The translations under genes were made by a program, and so were the position numbers. The notes below the pieces were generated by a model. The model ran no database searches. It saw nothing but the letters and a program-made list of their open reading frames with translations, and had not been told where the DNA came from. Shown here piece by piece: positions 23,740 to 32,547 of a stretch of 64,000 nucleotides of DNA; positions within the stretch are counted from its first letter, which is position 1; each line of letters starts with the position of its first letter. The DNA comes from Bacterioplanoides sp965219715 (GTDB lineage: Bacteria > Pseudomonadota > Gammaproteobacteria > Pseudomonadales > Oceanobacteraceae), in contig NZ_OZ244785.1 of the NCBI RefSeq assembly GCF_965219715.1, forward strand, positions 1,612,001 through 1,676,000, in the 5' to 3' direction.

Positions 23740-24477
23740 ATGACCGCAAAAACGGCGCAATATTCGCTGAATTTTCATGGTTGTGGAAGTGGTGGCCAGC
23801 TGGCCGTTGGTAGCTCAGCAGCAACACTCGAGCTCAATAGCCAACCGCAGTTATTAATTGATTGCGGCCCGGGCACAGTGCACAGTTTTCAGCAACGCTA
23901 TCAACAATTGCCCGAAGCCATTTTTATCAGCCATTGCCATCTCGATCATATCACTGATCTGGAGATATTAACGGTTCGGGCAAAACTGAGCCAGAGTTCG
24001 CCAATTAAACTGTTTGTGCCACTCAGTATCATCAGCACATTACACCAACGGTTGGCGACCTATCCGGAACTTGGCAGTATGGCGGAAGGTCAACACAACT
24101 TCTGGCAATCTTTTCAGCTGATTCCGGTCACGGATGAATTCTACTGGCGGGGTTGTCACTACCGCTTGTATCCGACTCGCCACCATACTCCGAACTCAAG
24201 CTTTGCACTGCATTTGCCGGGGCGCTTTTTCTACAGCGGCGATACCCGACCGATTCCGGAAATTCTGCACCATAAAATAACCGGCCAGGAACGGATTTTT
24301 CATGACTGTGGTGTTGAGCCGAACCCATCCCACACAGGCCTGGCAGACCTGGCGGAATACCAGCCAGAAATTCGTCAGCGACTGGTGTTGTACCATTATG
24401 CTGATCAGCTTGCTGCTGAAGCGTTAAAAGCAGCGGGCTATCAGGTGGCTGAACCCGACTGCGCTGTTTTGTTGTAA
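23740..24477 (+). CDS. Metallo-beta-lactamase-fold hydrolase, RNase Z-like
   Basis: A 245-residue cytoplasmic MBL protein. FHGCGSGGQLAVGSSAATLEL, LLIDCGPGTVHSF and SHCHLDHITDLE (HxHxDH) form the metal site; FFYSGDTRPIPEIL and a terminal LVLYHYAD segment complete the set. The N-terminal GSGG and the LIDCGPG sequence resemble the RNase Z/ElaC and phosphodiesterase group rather than lactamases, but the exosite arm of RNase Z was not recognised. It begins 36 bases from msrA in the opposite direction and is followed 25 bases later by a methyltransferase. Confidence 0.85.
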   Translation: MTAKTAQYSLNFHGCGSGGQLAVGSSAATLELNSQPQLLIDCGPGTVHSFQQRYQQLPEAIFISHCHLDHITDLEILTVRAKLSQSSPIKLFVPLSIISTLHQRLATYPELGSMAEGQHNFWQSFQLIPVTDEFYWRGCHYRLYPTRHHTPNSSFALHLPGRFFYSGDTRPIPEILHHKITGQERIFHDCGVEPNPSHTGLADLAEYQPEIRQRLVLYHYADQLAAEALKAAGYQVAEPDCAVLL

Positions 24478-24502
24478 TTTTCTGCCTGATAACGATGACC
24501 TT

Positions 24503-25156
24503 ATGACATCCTTACAATCTTCTTTAGATGCCCTGATTAAAAACATGCTGGCCGACGCCAGCGTCACTGTTCAGACATTACCCCAATGCCAGCAAATAAA
24601 GCTTTGGCTGGTTGAGCCTGAAGCAATGCGCCGGCCTTTTTCTCAGGATGAGATTTTGTCGATTCAGAGTTACCCGGCCTATTGGGCATTTTGCTGGGCC
24701 AGCGGCCAGGTACTGGCGCGGGAAATTTTAGCCAATCCACATTGGGTAGAAGGTAAAAAGGTGATGGATTTTGGCGCTGGATCTGGCGTCGTCGCCATCG
24801 CCTGTGTGATGGCTGGGGCAAAGGAAGTGATTGCCTGTGATATCGACCCGGACGCGTTATTGTCTTGTCAGGCGAATGGTCAGCTCAACAATACGGAGTA
24901 CCGTCTGCACGGCGATTTATTCGAATTTGATGAACCCCTCGACTTATTAATTGCGGCAGATGTTTTATACGACAAAGCGAATTTGCCATTACTGGAAATA
25001 TTTCGCCAAAAAGCGGATGAAGTATTGGTAGCCGACTCGCGGGTAAAAAATTTCGACTTCCCGCCGTATCAGAAAATCGGCCGTGAAGAATCTTTTACGG
25101 TTCCCGACCTGGATGAGCTGGATGAGTTTCGCTGGGTAAATCTATATAAAGCCTGA
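24503..25156 (+). CDS. Class I SAM-dependent methyltransferase, ETFB-KMT/Nnt1-like (paralogue of 47539-48174)
   Basis: A 217-residue methyltransferase. YPAYWAFCWASGQVLAREIL followed by VMDFGAGSGVVAIACVMAG (SAM motif I) and ACDIDPDALLSCQANGQLN (motif II) are typical of the lysine/nicotinamide methyltransferase-like group that includes the METTL20 (ETFB lysine) enzymes. LIAADVLYDKANLPLL follows. It shares this pattern almost block by block with the gene at 47539-48174. The target protein is unknown. It ends at a bidirectional terminator shared with the convergent phoD. Confidence 0.88.
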   Translation: MTSLQSSLDALIKNMLADASVTVQTLPQCQQIKLWLVEPEAMRRPFSQDEILSIQSYPAYWAFCWASGQVLAREILANPHWVEGKKVMDFGAGSGVVAIACVMAGAKEVIACDIDPDALLSCQANGQLNNTEYRLHGDLFEFDEPLDLLIAADVLYDKANLPLLEIFRQKADEVLVADSRVKNFDFPPYQKIGREESFTVPDLDELDEFRWVNLYKA

Positions 25157-25178
25157 AGCAGACTCAGATTTCAGCAAG

Positions 25179-25214
25179 ACATAAAAAAACCCGCCGAAGC
25201 GGGTTTTTTTATGT
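25179..25214. terminator. Bidirectional terminator between the methyltransferase and phoD
   Basis: Sixteen-base perfect arms with ACCCGC-CGAA-GCGGGT at the tip, flanked by seven A on one side and seven T on the other, so it works for both converging transcripts. Confidence 0.92.
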
Positions 25215-25223
25215 TCAGGATTA

Positions 25224-27041
25224 TCAGGCAGGAAGTAATTTACGATTACCTTCGCCCGCTTTCACCTTCATTTTCTTCACGCCGATAACGTTGTAGTCAG
25301 CTTCTTTAATGGTATCAACAAAGCGCCATTCACAAGTGGCTTCTTCTTTACCGAATTCCACCACCATGTAGCCACGATCACCGGCATTGATATATTGCAG
25401 GTCATCAACCAGCGCAGTGATTGCACCTTCAAATTGAGCTTTCTTAACCGGATCTGTGCCGAAACCCGCATAAGTTTCAAAGCCCGGAGAAGTGACAGAA
25501 GCTGTCGCAAATTCAACACCGACCGACTTACGACGATCCACATTGTTATCAGCATCAAAAGGATACAGGTTGCTTGCCCAGGCGTTGTGAGTGTCACCAG
25601 CCAGCACAACCAGGTTCTTGTTACGGCCAACTAAGCCTGCTGCATCCGGCTTACCAACATCGCTTGGAGCCATACGCTGTAAAATTTCTTCACGCGCAGG
25701 TGGGTAGCCGTCCCAGGCGTCGAGGTTATATGGCAGCTGCGTAGTTAAACGCGCATTGGTTGGATCGGTTGTCTTTAATCCAACCAGTTGTACCAGCGAG
25801 GTATTAATCTGAGTTTGCAGCGTAGCAACTAACGTCTGGTTAGGAGTTGGTTTCTCCAGCTCAGCTTGCAGCTGACCCAGAGCAGCTAACAGCTCCGCCG
25901 GAATCAGAATACGGCCCATCAGAACCTGCTGTCCCAATACCTGCCATACAGCACCCGACTCAAATGTGTTTTTAACAACACGATCCTGCTGCTCTTTACC
26001 CAGCAAAGTACGGTCTGTTTTGCCCAGCTCAGCAACCAACTTACCAGCGTCTGCCGGCAGGTTGAAATCAGAGTACGACAGTGGCTTATCACGGGCCACC
26101 ATACGAGTGTCCAGCATATGCAGGCTTAACAGGTTACCAAAGTCGAACGAACGATCGATTTTTGCTGCATCACTGCCGGTACGAATTGGCAGCCACTCGT
26201 GGTAGGCCTGAATCGCCGCAGCACGACGGTCCGCAAAAGTACCTTCTTCGCCTTCGGTGTGGTTTTCTGCACCGTCTTTATAGGTATCGTTTGCTAATTC
26301 GTGATCATCCCAGACACAGATAAAAGGCGTAGATTTGTGAAGTTCCTGCAGATCTGCATCACGACGATACTGGTTGTAACGTGCACGATAATCTTCAAGT
26401 TTCACAATCTCCTCAACCGGATCAGGCTGACGACCTTCTGCGTATTCAGTCGGATACTGACCGGATTTATATTCGTAGATATAGTCGCCCAGGTGAACAA
26501 CAACATCAGCGTTTGCGTTAACCATGTCTTTATAAACATTAAAGCGACCAAAAGCGAAATTGGCACAAGAACAAACCGCCATCTTCACTGCAGAGACATC
26601 ACCTACCGGCAGAGTTTTGGTTTTACCAACAACCGATTTGGTATTGCCGCTGCCTTCAAACTGGTAGTAATACGTCGTGTTTGCGTCCAGACCCGTCACA
26701 TCCACCTTGATGGTGTAATCTTTGTTGGCATCGGTATCGACACGACCACTTTTTACAACATTACGCATGGCCTCATCGGTTGCCACACGCCACTCTGCGG
26801 TCGCAACAGTTCCAGCATTCTTATCCGGAGTGATACGGGTCCAGATAATCACGCGATCTGATAATGGATCACCTGAAGCAACACCGTGACCAAAAACAAA
26901 TACCGTCAGGTCTTTTTTGTTGTCGTCTTTGTCATCATCGCCAATACAGCCGGTTAACGCTGCAGGAACAGAAGCTGCACCGGCGCCTGCTGCCACAGAC
27001 TTCATAAAGTTGCGGCGGCTAATTTGATTTTTTGTGGTCAT
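25224..27041 (-). CDS. phoD: PhoD-like alkaline phosphatase/phosphodiesterase, Tat-exported
   Basis: PhoD enzymes release phosphate from phosphodiesters outside the cytoplasm. The N-terminus has a twin-arginine signal (SRRNFMKSVAAGAGA). This ends at AALTGCIGDD, so Cys31 follows a possible lipobox, suggesting a Tat-exported lipoprotein. The PhoD domain follows: FGHGVASGDPLSDRVIIWTR, MAVCSCANFAFGRFN, HLGDYIYEY, CVWDDHELANDTYKDG, LLSLHMLDTRM, and LAGDTHNAWASNLY late in the chain. Length is 605. The ATG has AAGG upstream. No clear Pho box was found in the upstream 290 bases. Confidence 0.93.
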   Translation of the reverse strand: MTTKNQISRRNFMKSVAAGAGAASVPAALTGCIGDDDKDDNKKDLTVFVFGHGVASGDPLSDRVIIWTRITPDKNAGTVATAEWRVATDEAMRNVVKSGRVDTDANKDYTIKVDVTGLDANTTYYYQFEGSGNTKSVVGKTKTLPVGDVSAVKMAVCSCANFAFGRFNVYKDMVNANADVVVHLGDYIYEYKSGQYPTEYAEGRQPDPVEEIVKLEDYRARYNQYRRDADLQELHKSTPFICVWDDHELANDTYKDGAENHTEGEEGTFADRRAAAIQAYHEWLPIRTGSDAAKIDRSFDFGNLLSLHMLDTRMVARDKPLSYSDFNLPADAGKLVAELGKTDRTLLGKEQQDRVVKNTFESGAVWQVLGQQVLMGRILIPAELLAALGQLQAELEKPTPNQTLVATLQTQINTSLVQLVGLKTTDPTNARLTTQLPYNLDAWDGYPPAREEILQRMAPSDVGKPDAAGLVGRNKNLVVLAGDTHNAWASNLYPFDADNNVDRRKSVGVEFATASVTSPGFETYAGFGTDPVKKAQFEGAITALVDDLQYINAGDRGYMVVEFGKEEATCEWRFVDTIKEADYNVIGVKKMKVKAGEGNRKLLPA

Positions 27042-27332
27042 GAAGGAAACCTTATGGACTTATCTTGTAATTATTGCTTTTTAGTTATGTATCATCAGCG
27101 AGCGTCCGCTGATGCACCAAGCTTATAGCTTAGTCAGGAAAGCTACTTTTTCAGACATTTGTATTACAAACAACAAAAATCCGTGTAACGTTTTGTTATT
27201 GTAGCAATTTCGGTCTTATCCCGCCTAATATTCCAACGCAGCTATTTACACTTCGCTGTTATCCGCTGGCCTCAATCAGCCTTTTTCCGTAAACTGGCGG
27301 CCTTTTCAAATTTCAATTTGGTTGCCCTGCGG
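27042..27332. other. Shared upstream region of phoD and rnb
   Basis: Divergent promoter region of 291 bases without a gene. At 27093-27114 an 8-base perfect inverted repeat (CATCAGCG, 6-base loop) would form a hairpin in the phoD leader RNA. It has no T-tract after it, so its role is unclear. The remainder is AT-rich with possible promoters for both genes that I cannot place with confidence. Confidence 0.4.
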
Positions 27333-29258
27333 ATGCTCGATAAAAACGCCCTTACCCAGCTTAAAAGCCTGAAAAAAGAGATACACGACAGCACTCCCCG
27401 ACATGAAGGCCGAGTGCGGGCAACCGCCGGTCGCTTTGGTTTCGTCAATACGGAAGACAAACAACAGTTCTTCCTGTCACCGGACGAAATGGAAAAAGTA
27501 TTACCCGGTGACCAGGTTGCTTTCCGTGTAGAGGCCGCAGGTGAAGGCAAACAGCAGGCAATCGTTGAAAAAGTACTGAGCAGCGACGTTAATGGCTTCT
27601 TTGGCACTTACGTTGTCCGCGGCAAGGGCCACTTTATTGAACCGGATGATGATCTGCTGAATCGCTGGATTTTTGTGCCACCGGCAAAACGAATGAAAGC
27701 CCAAGAAGGTGATCTGGTGCGTGCTCATATCAGTCAGCACCCTTACCCGAATGGCCGCGCACAGGCGCATATCGATGAAATCATCGGCAAGCCTGACGAA
27801 GCACATATCGAACATGACTTTATTCTGGCGAAATACGCCATTCCGTCTGGCTTCTCTGACGAAGTGAACCAGCAGGTTGCCGAGCTGGTTGAAAAAGGCC
27901 TGGATGAAGAACTCAACAACCGCACCGATCTGACACATCTGCCGTTTGTAACCATCGATTCAGCCGGTACTCGCGATATCGATGATGCATTATACGCTGA
28001 GGCACACAGCCAGGGCTGGTCCTTATGGATCGCTATTGCCGACCCGGCGGCTCTGATCAGTGCTAACAGTGCATTGGATAAAACCGCGGCATTAAGCGCC
28101 ACATCATCGTATTTTCCTGATCGCATGCTGCCAATGTTACCGGCCGAGCTATCTGAGCAACTGTGTTCGTTGCAGGAAAATGAGCTGCGCCTGGCCATGG
28201 TGGTTGAGTTAAAAGTGGCCGAAGATGGCAGCATCGAAAGCACTAATATTCACAACGCGAAAATCCGCAGCCAGGCGAAATTAAGCTACACCCAAGTCGC
28301 GCAGCTAATAAACGGTGAAGACAACGAAATTCCGGCTGAGTTACACGGCCACATTATTCACCTGCACAATTGCTCCCAGGCATTGTCATCCTTCCGTGAA
28401 CAAAACTGCCTGATTATGGAAGAACGACCGGATTATAAAATCATCACCGACGAGCAAGGCAAAGCTAAAGAAATTGTGAAGCTTGAGCGCAATCAGGCAC
28501 ATCGCTTGGTTGAAGAATGCATGCTGGCGTGTAACCGCTCTATTGCCAGCTGGTTGGCTGAAAAAGAAAGTGGCTTCTTCATCAATCACAATGGCGTACG
28601 TACGGAACGTATCGGCGAAGTGGTTGCATTAATTCGAGAACAACTGGAACTGGAACGTAAGCCAAAAATTCAAACCTTGGCTGAGTTTGTTGAATGGGTA
28701 CAAAAAGCTGAACAATCGGATTCAACACTGCCGTTGCGTACCATTATCAGCCGCCAACTGGAGCGCAGCAATCTGAGCCTAGAAGCCGGTGCGCATTTTG
28801 GTCTGGGCTTTGAACACTACACAACGTTCAGCTCTCCCCTGCGTAAATACAACGATCTGTTGCTGCATCGCCTGATCAAAGAATTACTGAATGGTGAAGC
28901 ATTACAGTTGCCGACTGAAGAGCAGTTAGCAGACATCCAGCAACGCCAGACCACCAGCCGTAACGCCGCCTGGCAAACCGAAAGCTGGTTAAAACTGAAC
29001 TGGTTAGCACAACAGGAAAAAGACGCTCAATACGACGCCAGCATCGTACATATGAATTCTCAGAATTTTACCGTGCGCCTGGAAGACAGCGGTATTGAAG
29101 GTACGATTGATCGCCGTAAAGCCAAAGACTGGACATTTGATACCAAAACGCTGAGTCATTACAAAGGTGACGAACGTTTTATTCTGAATCAGGTAGTACG
29201 GGTCAGTGTTGCTGAAATTAAAACCGGCAGCCGTACGGTTCGCTTTACGCTGGTTTAA
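27333..29258 (+). CDS. rnb: Exoribonuclease II (RNB family)
   Basis: RNase II degrades single-stranded RNA from the 3' end. Cold-shock-type RNA-binding domains occupy the first about 190 residues (VRATAGRFGFVNTEDKQQFF). The RNB catalytic domain begins near LPFVTIDSAGTRDIDDALY, with the metal-binding aspartates. HFGLGFEHYTTFSSPLRKYNDLLLHRLI is the conserved late motif, followed by an S1-type domain. ATG 27333 gives 641 residues, matching RNase II rather than the longer RNase R. It ends at a bidirectional terminator with the convergent barrel gene. Confidence 0.95.
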   Translation: MLDKNALTQLKSLKKEIHDSTPRHEGRVRATAGRFGFVNTEDKQQFFLSPDEMEKVLPGDQVAFRVEAAGEGKQQAIVEKVLSSDVNGFFGTYVVRGKGHFIEPDDDLLNRWIFVPPAKRMKAQEGDLVRAHISQHPYPNGRAQAHIDEIIGKPDEAHIEHDFILAKYAIPSGFSDEVNQQVAELVEKGLDEELNNRTDLTHLPFVTIDSAGTRDIDDALYAEAHSQGWSLWIAIADPAALISANSALDKTAALSATSSYFPDRMLPMLPAELSEQLCSLQENELRLAMVVELKVAEDGSIESTNIHNAKIRSQAKLSYTQVAQLINGEDNEIPAELHGHIIHLHNCSQALSSFREQNCLIMEERPDYKIITDEQGKAKEIVKLERNQAHRLVEECMLACNRSIASWLAEKESGFFINHNGVRTERIGEVVALIREQLELERKPKIQTLAEFVEWVQKAEQSDSTLPLRTIISRQLERSNLSLEAGAHFGLGFEHYTTFSSPLRKYNDLLLHRLIKELLNGEALQLPTEEQLADIQQRQTTSRNAAWQTESWLKLNWLAQQEKDAQYDASIVHMNSQNFTVRLEDSGIEGTIDRRKAKDWTFDTKTLSHYKGDERFILNQVVRVSVAEIKTGSRTVRFTLV

Positions 29259-29281
29259 AACGCTGCAAATAGCTCAACATT

Positions 29282-29319
29282 AAAAAAGGGCTGCTTTCGT
29301 GAGAAAGCAGCCCTTTTTT
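29282..29319. terminator. Bidirectional terminator between rnb and the outer-membrane barrel gene
   Basis: Seventeen-base perfect arms (six A, GGGCTGCTTTC) around a GTGA loop. T or A runs on both sides serve both strands. Confidence 0.95.
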
Positions 29320-29342
29320 GTAACTCTTCGGGTTCCGATAAA

Positions 29343-30095
29343 TCAGAAACCTACTGAGAAATTAGCACCGAAGTAAGCGCCTTTAATTTCAACGTCGGTA
29401 TCGATATCAGCCAGATCTTCATCGGTTTCCAGTTTAATCGAGCGATAACCGGCTTCTAAACCCAGATCAACAATCGGAATTGGCAGGTCGTAACCAATAC
29501 CTGCAGACATGTCCTGCAGTTTGTTATCACCGTAACCGATGTAGTTCACGTCTGCGTGACCATAAATACCGAATGGTGTGCCGATTTGTACTTCACCGTA
29601 CAGCAGTGGCATAACGAAATCTAAATCAACACCTTTACGTACACCAGTTTGCTGACCACGTACTTCAGCAGTACCGTCGAACTGACGAGCTGTCAGACCA
29701 AAGTTAATATCAATAAATGGCAGTGGCAGCGGTAAACCCCACACCAGCGTTAAATCTTTATGACTCAGATCCAGAGTGCTTTTCGCTTTCTCGTTAAAGT
29801 TCTGATCAAGGAAGTTAACGTTAATATTACCATCACCAGAAATATCCAGATTGGTTTGCTTTAAACGGATATTCGGGATAAATGGCAGTGGGTGCTCAAA
29901 ATAAACCGCCAGCTGTTGGCCATTTTCTGAGTCCAGATTCAGGCCGTCTTCTTCAACAGATACGCCTTTGTCCAGCTGGCCGGTAGGCTCGGCATTCCAG
30001 ATGCTGGCTTTAGCGCCCACAGTAAAAAGTAAGTCGGCTTGTGCAGCCATTGGAGTCATTGCCGCCAGAATTGCCGCAATCGCAGTCTTCTTCAT
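29343..30095 (-). CDS. TIGR04219-type outer-membrane beta-barrel protein
   Basis: A 250-residue exported protein: signal peptide MKKTAIAAILAAMTPMAAQA, then mature LLFTVGAKASIWNAEPTG. Alternating short amphipathic strands with PLPFIPNIRLKQTNLDI and PLPLPFIDINFGLTARQFDG follow, and the chain ends GAYFGANFSVGF with a terminal Phe typical of barrel proteins. The pattern matches the TIGR04219 family of outer-membrane proteins, whose function is unknown. Monocistronic, closed by the shared terminator. Confidence 0.87.
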   Translation of the reverse strand: MKKTAIAAILAAMTPMAAQADLLFTVGAKASIWNAEPTGQLDKGVSVEEDGLNLDSENGQQLAVYFEHPLPFIPNIRLKQTNLDISGDGNINVNFLDQNFNEKAKSTLDLSHKDLTLVWGLPLPLPFIDINFGLTARQFDGTAEVRGQQTGVRKGVDLDFVMPLLYGEVQIGTPFGIYGHADVNYIGYGDNKLQDMSAGIGYDLPIPIVDLGLEAGYRSIKLETDEDLADIDTDVEIKGAYFGANFSVGF

Positions 30096-30275
30096 GATGT
30101 GTTCCTGTATTTTTTAAGTCCAATAGACCGGATAGATTCACCTCAATGTTGTTCACTGTCGGCAAATCTGTAACTCATTGTTCCGCTAGTGTGCCTGCAA
30201 AATCCCAGATTGCAAATTATTTGGCCGTAAAGCACGAGCGGGTCACACTATTAAAGTTACTGGAAAAAGCCACAA

Positions 30276-30309
30276 AAAAACCCGCCGGAAATTCTTCCGG
30301 CGGGTTTTT
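30276..30309 (-). terminator. Rho-independent terminator after purC
   Basis: Fifteen-base perfect arms (five A, CCCGCCGGAA) around ATTC, followed by T's on the minus strand. It closes the dapA-bamC-MBL-purC unit. Confidence 0.93.
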
Positions 30310-30339
30310 ATTCCGTTCATATTATGAACAGAAGTTAAA

Positions 30340-31050
30340 TCAGAACTCGACACCAATCCGGCGACCAACTTCTTCATAAGACTCAACAACGTTACCGAGC
30401 CCCTGACGGAAACGATCTTTGTCGAGCTTTTCGCGGGTTTCGGCATCCCACAAACGGCAGCCGTCCGGAGAGAATTCATCACCCAAAACCACTTCACCGT
30501 TGAATAAACCAAACTCCAGCTTGTAATCAACCAACAGCATACCGCCGTCGGCAAACAACTGCTTTAACACATCGTTAACTTTAAACGTCAGTTCTTTCAT
30601 TTTAGCGATGTGTTCTTCCTGGGCCCAGCCGAACGAACGTGCGTGGTATTCGTTCACCATAGGATCACCCAGCTCATCGTTTTTCAGGAACAACTCAAAC
30701 GTTGGTGGTACCAGATCAATGCCTTCTTCCACACCCAGGCGACGAACCAGGCTACCAGCAGCAACGTTACGAACCACACACTCCAATGGAATCATGTCCA
30801 GACGTTTTACCAGAGAGTCGGTATCTGACAGCAACTTATCAAAGTGAGTAGGAATACCAGCTTCCGCTAACTTTGTCATAACATGAGCATTGAACTTGTT
30901 GTTCACCAGACCTTTACGATCCAGCTGCTCCATTTTTTTGCCGTCAAAGGCTGAGGTGTCGTTACGGAATTCAAGTACCATCAGATCGTTGTCGTCTGTG
31001 GTATAAACGGATTTAGCTTTACCGGAATAAAGCAGTTCACGTTTTTCCAT
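30340..31050 (-). CDS. purC: Phosphoribosylaminoimidazole-succinocarboxamide synthase
   Basis: PurC joins aspartate to CAIR with ATP in purine biosynthesis. It opens KRELLYSGKAKSVYTTDD, continues with FRNDTSAFDGKK and PLECVVRNVAAGSLVRRLG and has LVDYKLEFG and DEFSPDGCRLWD, all PurC signatures. Length (236) is standard. It is the last gene of a four-gene unit with dapA, bamC and an MBL protein, an arrangement also found in Pseudomonas. Confidence 0.98.
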   Translation of the reverse strand: MEKRELLYSGKAKSVYTTDDNDLMVLEFRNDTSAFDGKKMEQLDRKGLVNNKFNAHVMTKLAEAGIPTHFDKLLSDTDSLVKRLDMIPLECVVRNVAAGSLVRRLGVEEGIDLVPPTFELFLKNDELGDPMVNEYHARSFGWAQEEHIAKMKELTFKVNDVLKQLFADGGMLLVDYKLEFGLFNGEVVLGDEFSPDGCRLWDAETREKLDKDRFRQGLGNVVESYEEVGRRIGVEF

Positions 31051-31114
31051 AGGAGTTTCTCCGGAAAATAGTTTTAAAATTTTCGCCCCGGCAATACCGC
31101 GGCGTTTAGAATTC

Positions 31115-31879
31115 TTATGTCAGCTGATACCAGTCTGAAACCACATCCTGCTCAAGCAAATCCACATCTGCCGGGTGACAGTTCAGTAACGGAGCTAACA
31201 GCTCCCGAACCAGGTTGCGGTCATTGTTCTTTTCACTGATGTGTCCGGCACTGACGCGCTTTAAACCACCCCACTGAACTCTGGCCACTAATTCAGCGCA
31301 TTGCTGATTACTCAGATGGCCATAGTTACCGGCAACTCGTACCCGCAGACTTGGAGGGTATGGTCCGACCTGCAATAAATGAGGGTCATGATTGGCTTCA
31401 ATCTGCAGTGCATGACAGCCGGAGTAATGCTCCACAATGTGTGGGGTTAATGACCCCAGGTCAGACAAAATTCCCAACTTCATCCCTTGCGGGTTGTTCA
31501 TTACGTACTGCAGCGGTTCCTGTGCATCATGCGGCACACACACAGGGGTAATTTTCAGGCCGATCAGCTCCAGCGGTTGCTCGGAACGAATACAACGCCA
31601 TCGGCTATGCTCCAGCCACTCCATCTTTCTTGCCGTTCCGAAGGAGGTGTAAAACGGAATATCCAGAGCATCACATAATGTCTGCACACCTTTCGCATGG
31701 TCACTGTGTTCATGTGTAACCAAAACGGCCTTCAGCTGTGCCGGATCAAGATCCAGCTGCGCCATTCTTTGCAGTGTGCTTTTCCGGCTGAAGCCACAAT
31801 CAATCAGGATACATTCACCCTGATGTTCAACTACAGTGGCGTTGCCACGGCTACCACTGCCTAATGATGCATATTTCAC
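31115..31879 (-). CDS. YycJ/WalJ-like metallo-beta-lactamase-fold hydrolase
   Basis: 254 residues, cytoplasmic. MKYASLGSGSRGNATVVE and ILIDCGFSRKSTLQRM precede VLVTHEHSDHAKGVQTL (HxHxDH), with QIEANHDPHLL and HLSNQQCAEL late. This matches the YycJ-type single-domain MBL proteins thought to act on nucleic acid ends; the activity of this member is not known. It overlaps the end of bamC by 4 bases and precedes purC, a position kept in Pseudomonas relatives. Confidence 0.9.
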   Translation of the reverse strand: MKYASLGSGSRGNATVVEHQGECILIDCGFSRKSTLQRMAQLDLDPAQLKAVLVTHEHSDHAKGVQTLCDALDIPFYTSFGTARKMEWLEHSRWRCIRSEQPLELIGLKITPVCVPHDAQEPLQYVMNNPQGMKLGILSDLGSLTPHIVEHYSGCHALQIEANHDPHLLQVGPYPPSLRVRVAGNYGHLSNQQCAELVARVQWGGLKRVSAGHISEKNNDRNLVRELLAPLLNCHPADVDLLEQDVVSDWYQLT

Positions 31880-32547
31880 TGGGTCAGCTGAGTCTCAATT
31901 TCGGCTAACACGCGTGACGTTTGCTCAGCTTCCGCCAGGTTATCGGCATCGGTCAGCAGAGATAAATATACGCCCTGACGGGAACGGTTCATCTTAAGCA
32001 AATAGGTCGCGGTTGTTACCAGCTCTTCGCCCCACAACTTATCCCACCAGCTGCGCTCATCAACAACTTCAGTCTTATTAAGCTCGAGATAATAAGTTCC
32101 GGTACTGCGGTTCAGGTCAGTCAGTTTCAGATCAGAGGCTGCAATGGCTTCGGTTACTGCCGCCCAGGAAGCCGCAAAACCTAAATCCAGGCGTAAAATT
32201 TCGGTTCCGGCGCCATCTTTATCCAGACGCGGATTTAACGCTTCGGAGCGGAACTGAGCCAGACTGGTGACCACAGTCTCATCATTCACCTGCGCAACAA
32301 ATACCAACGGTCGTGGTGTCTCGAAGCTTTCAGGCTGCTGTGGTTCCAACGGCAACTCAGGAATAACATTGGCATCTCTGAAGGCCAGCTCAGGAGAATC
32401 ATCAGCCAGTTGAATAACCGGCAACTCTTCCGTGGTCAGATAGTTTTCAGCACGATCATCAAACGTATCGCCAAACAGGCTGCAGCCGCTGACCAGAGAA
32501 ACAGTGAATACAGCAGCAGTCAGTTTCAGAGATGCAAACTTCATCAT
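31876..32547 (-). CDS. bamC: Outer-membrane assembly lipoprotein BamC (NlpB)
   Basis: BamC is an accessory lipoprotein of the BAM complex that inserts outer-membrane proteins. The signal peptide ends VSLVSGCSLF with a lipobox Cys. The N-terminal unstructured part contains YLTTEELPVIQLADDSPEL, resembling the BamD-binding segment, followed by two helix-grip-like domains (ILRLDLGFAASWAAVTEAI). It is shorter (223 residues) than E. coli BamC (about 344), as in many pseudomonad-type relatives. It is directly downstream of dapA, as in E. coli. Confidence 0.88.
   Translation of the reverse strand: MMKFASLKLTAAVFTVSLVSGCSLFGDTFDDRAENYLTTEELPVIQLADDSPELAFRDANVIPELPLEPQQPESFETPRPLVFVAQVNDETVVTSLAQFRSEALNPRLDKDGAGTEILRLDLGFAASWAAVTEAIAASDLKLTDLNRSTGTYYLELNKTEVVDERSWWDKLWGEELVTTATYLLKMNRSRQGVYLSLLTDADNLAEAEQTSRVLAEIETQLTQ

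Noticed and set aside
27042..27332. Pho box upstream of phoD
   Set aside because: I could not find two CTGTCAT-like direct repeats with 11-base spacing in the 290-base region.
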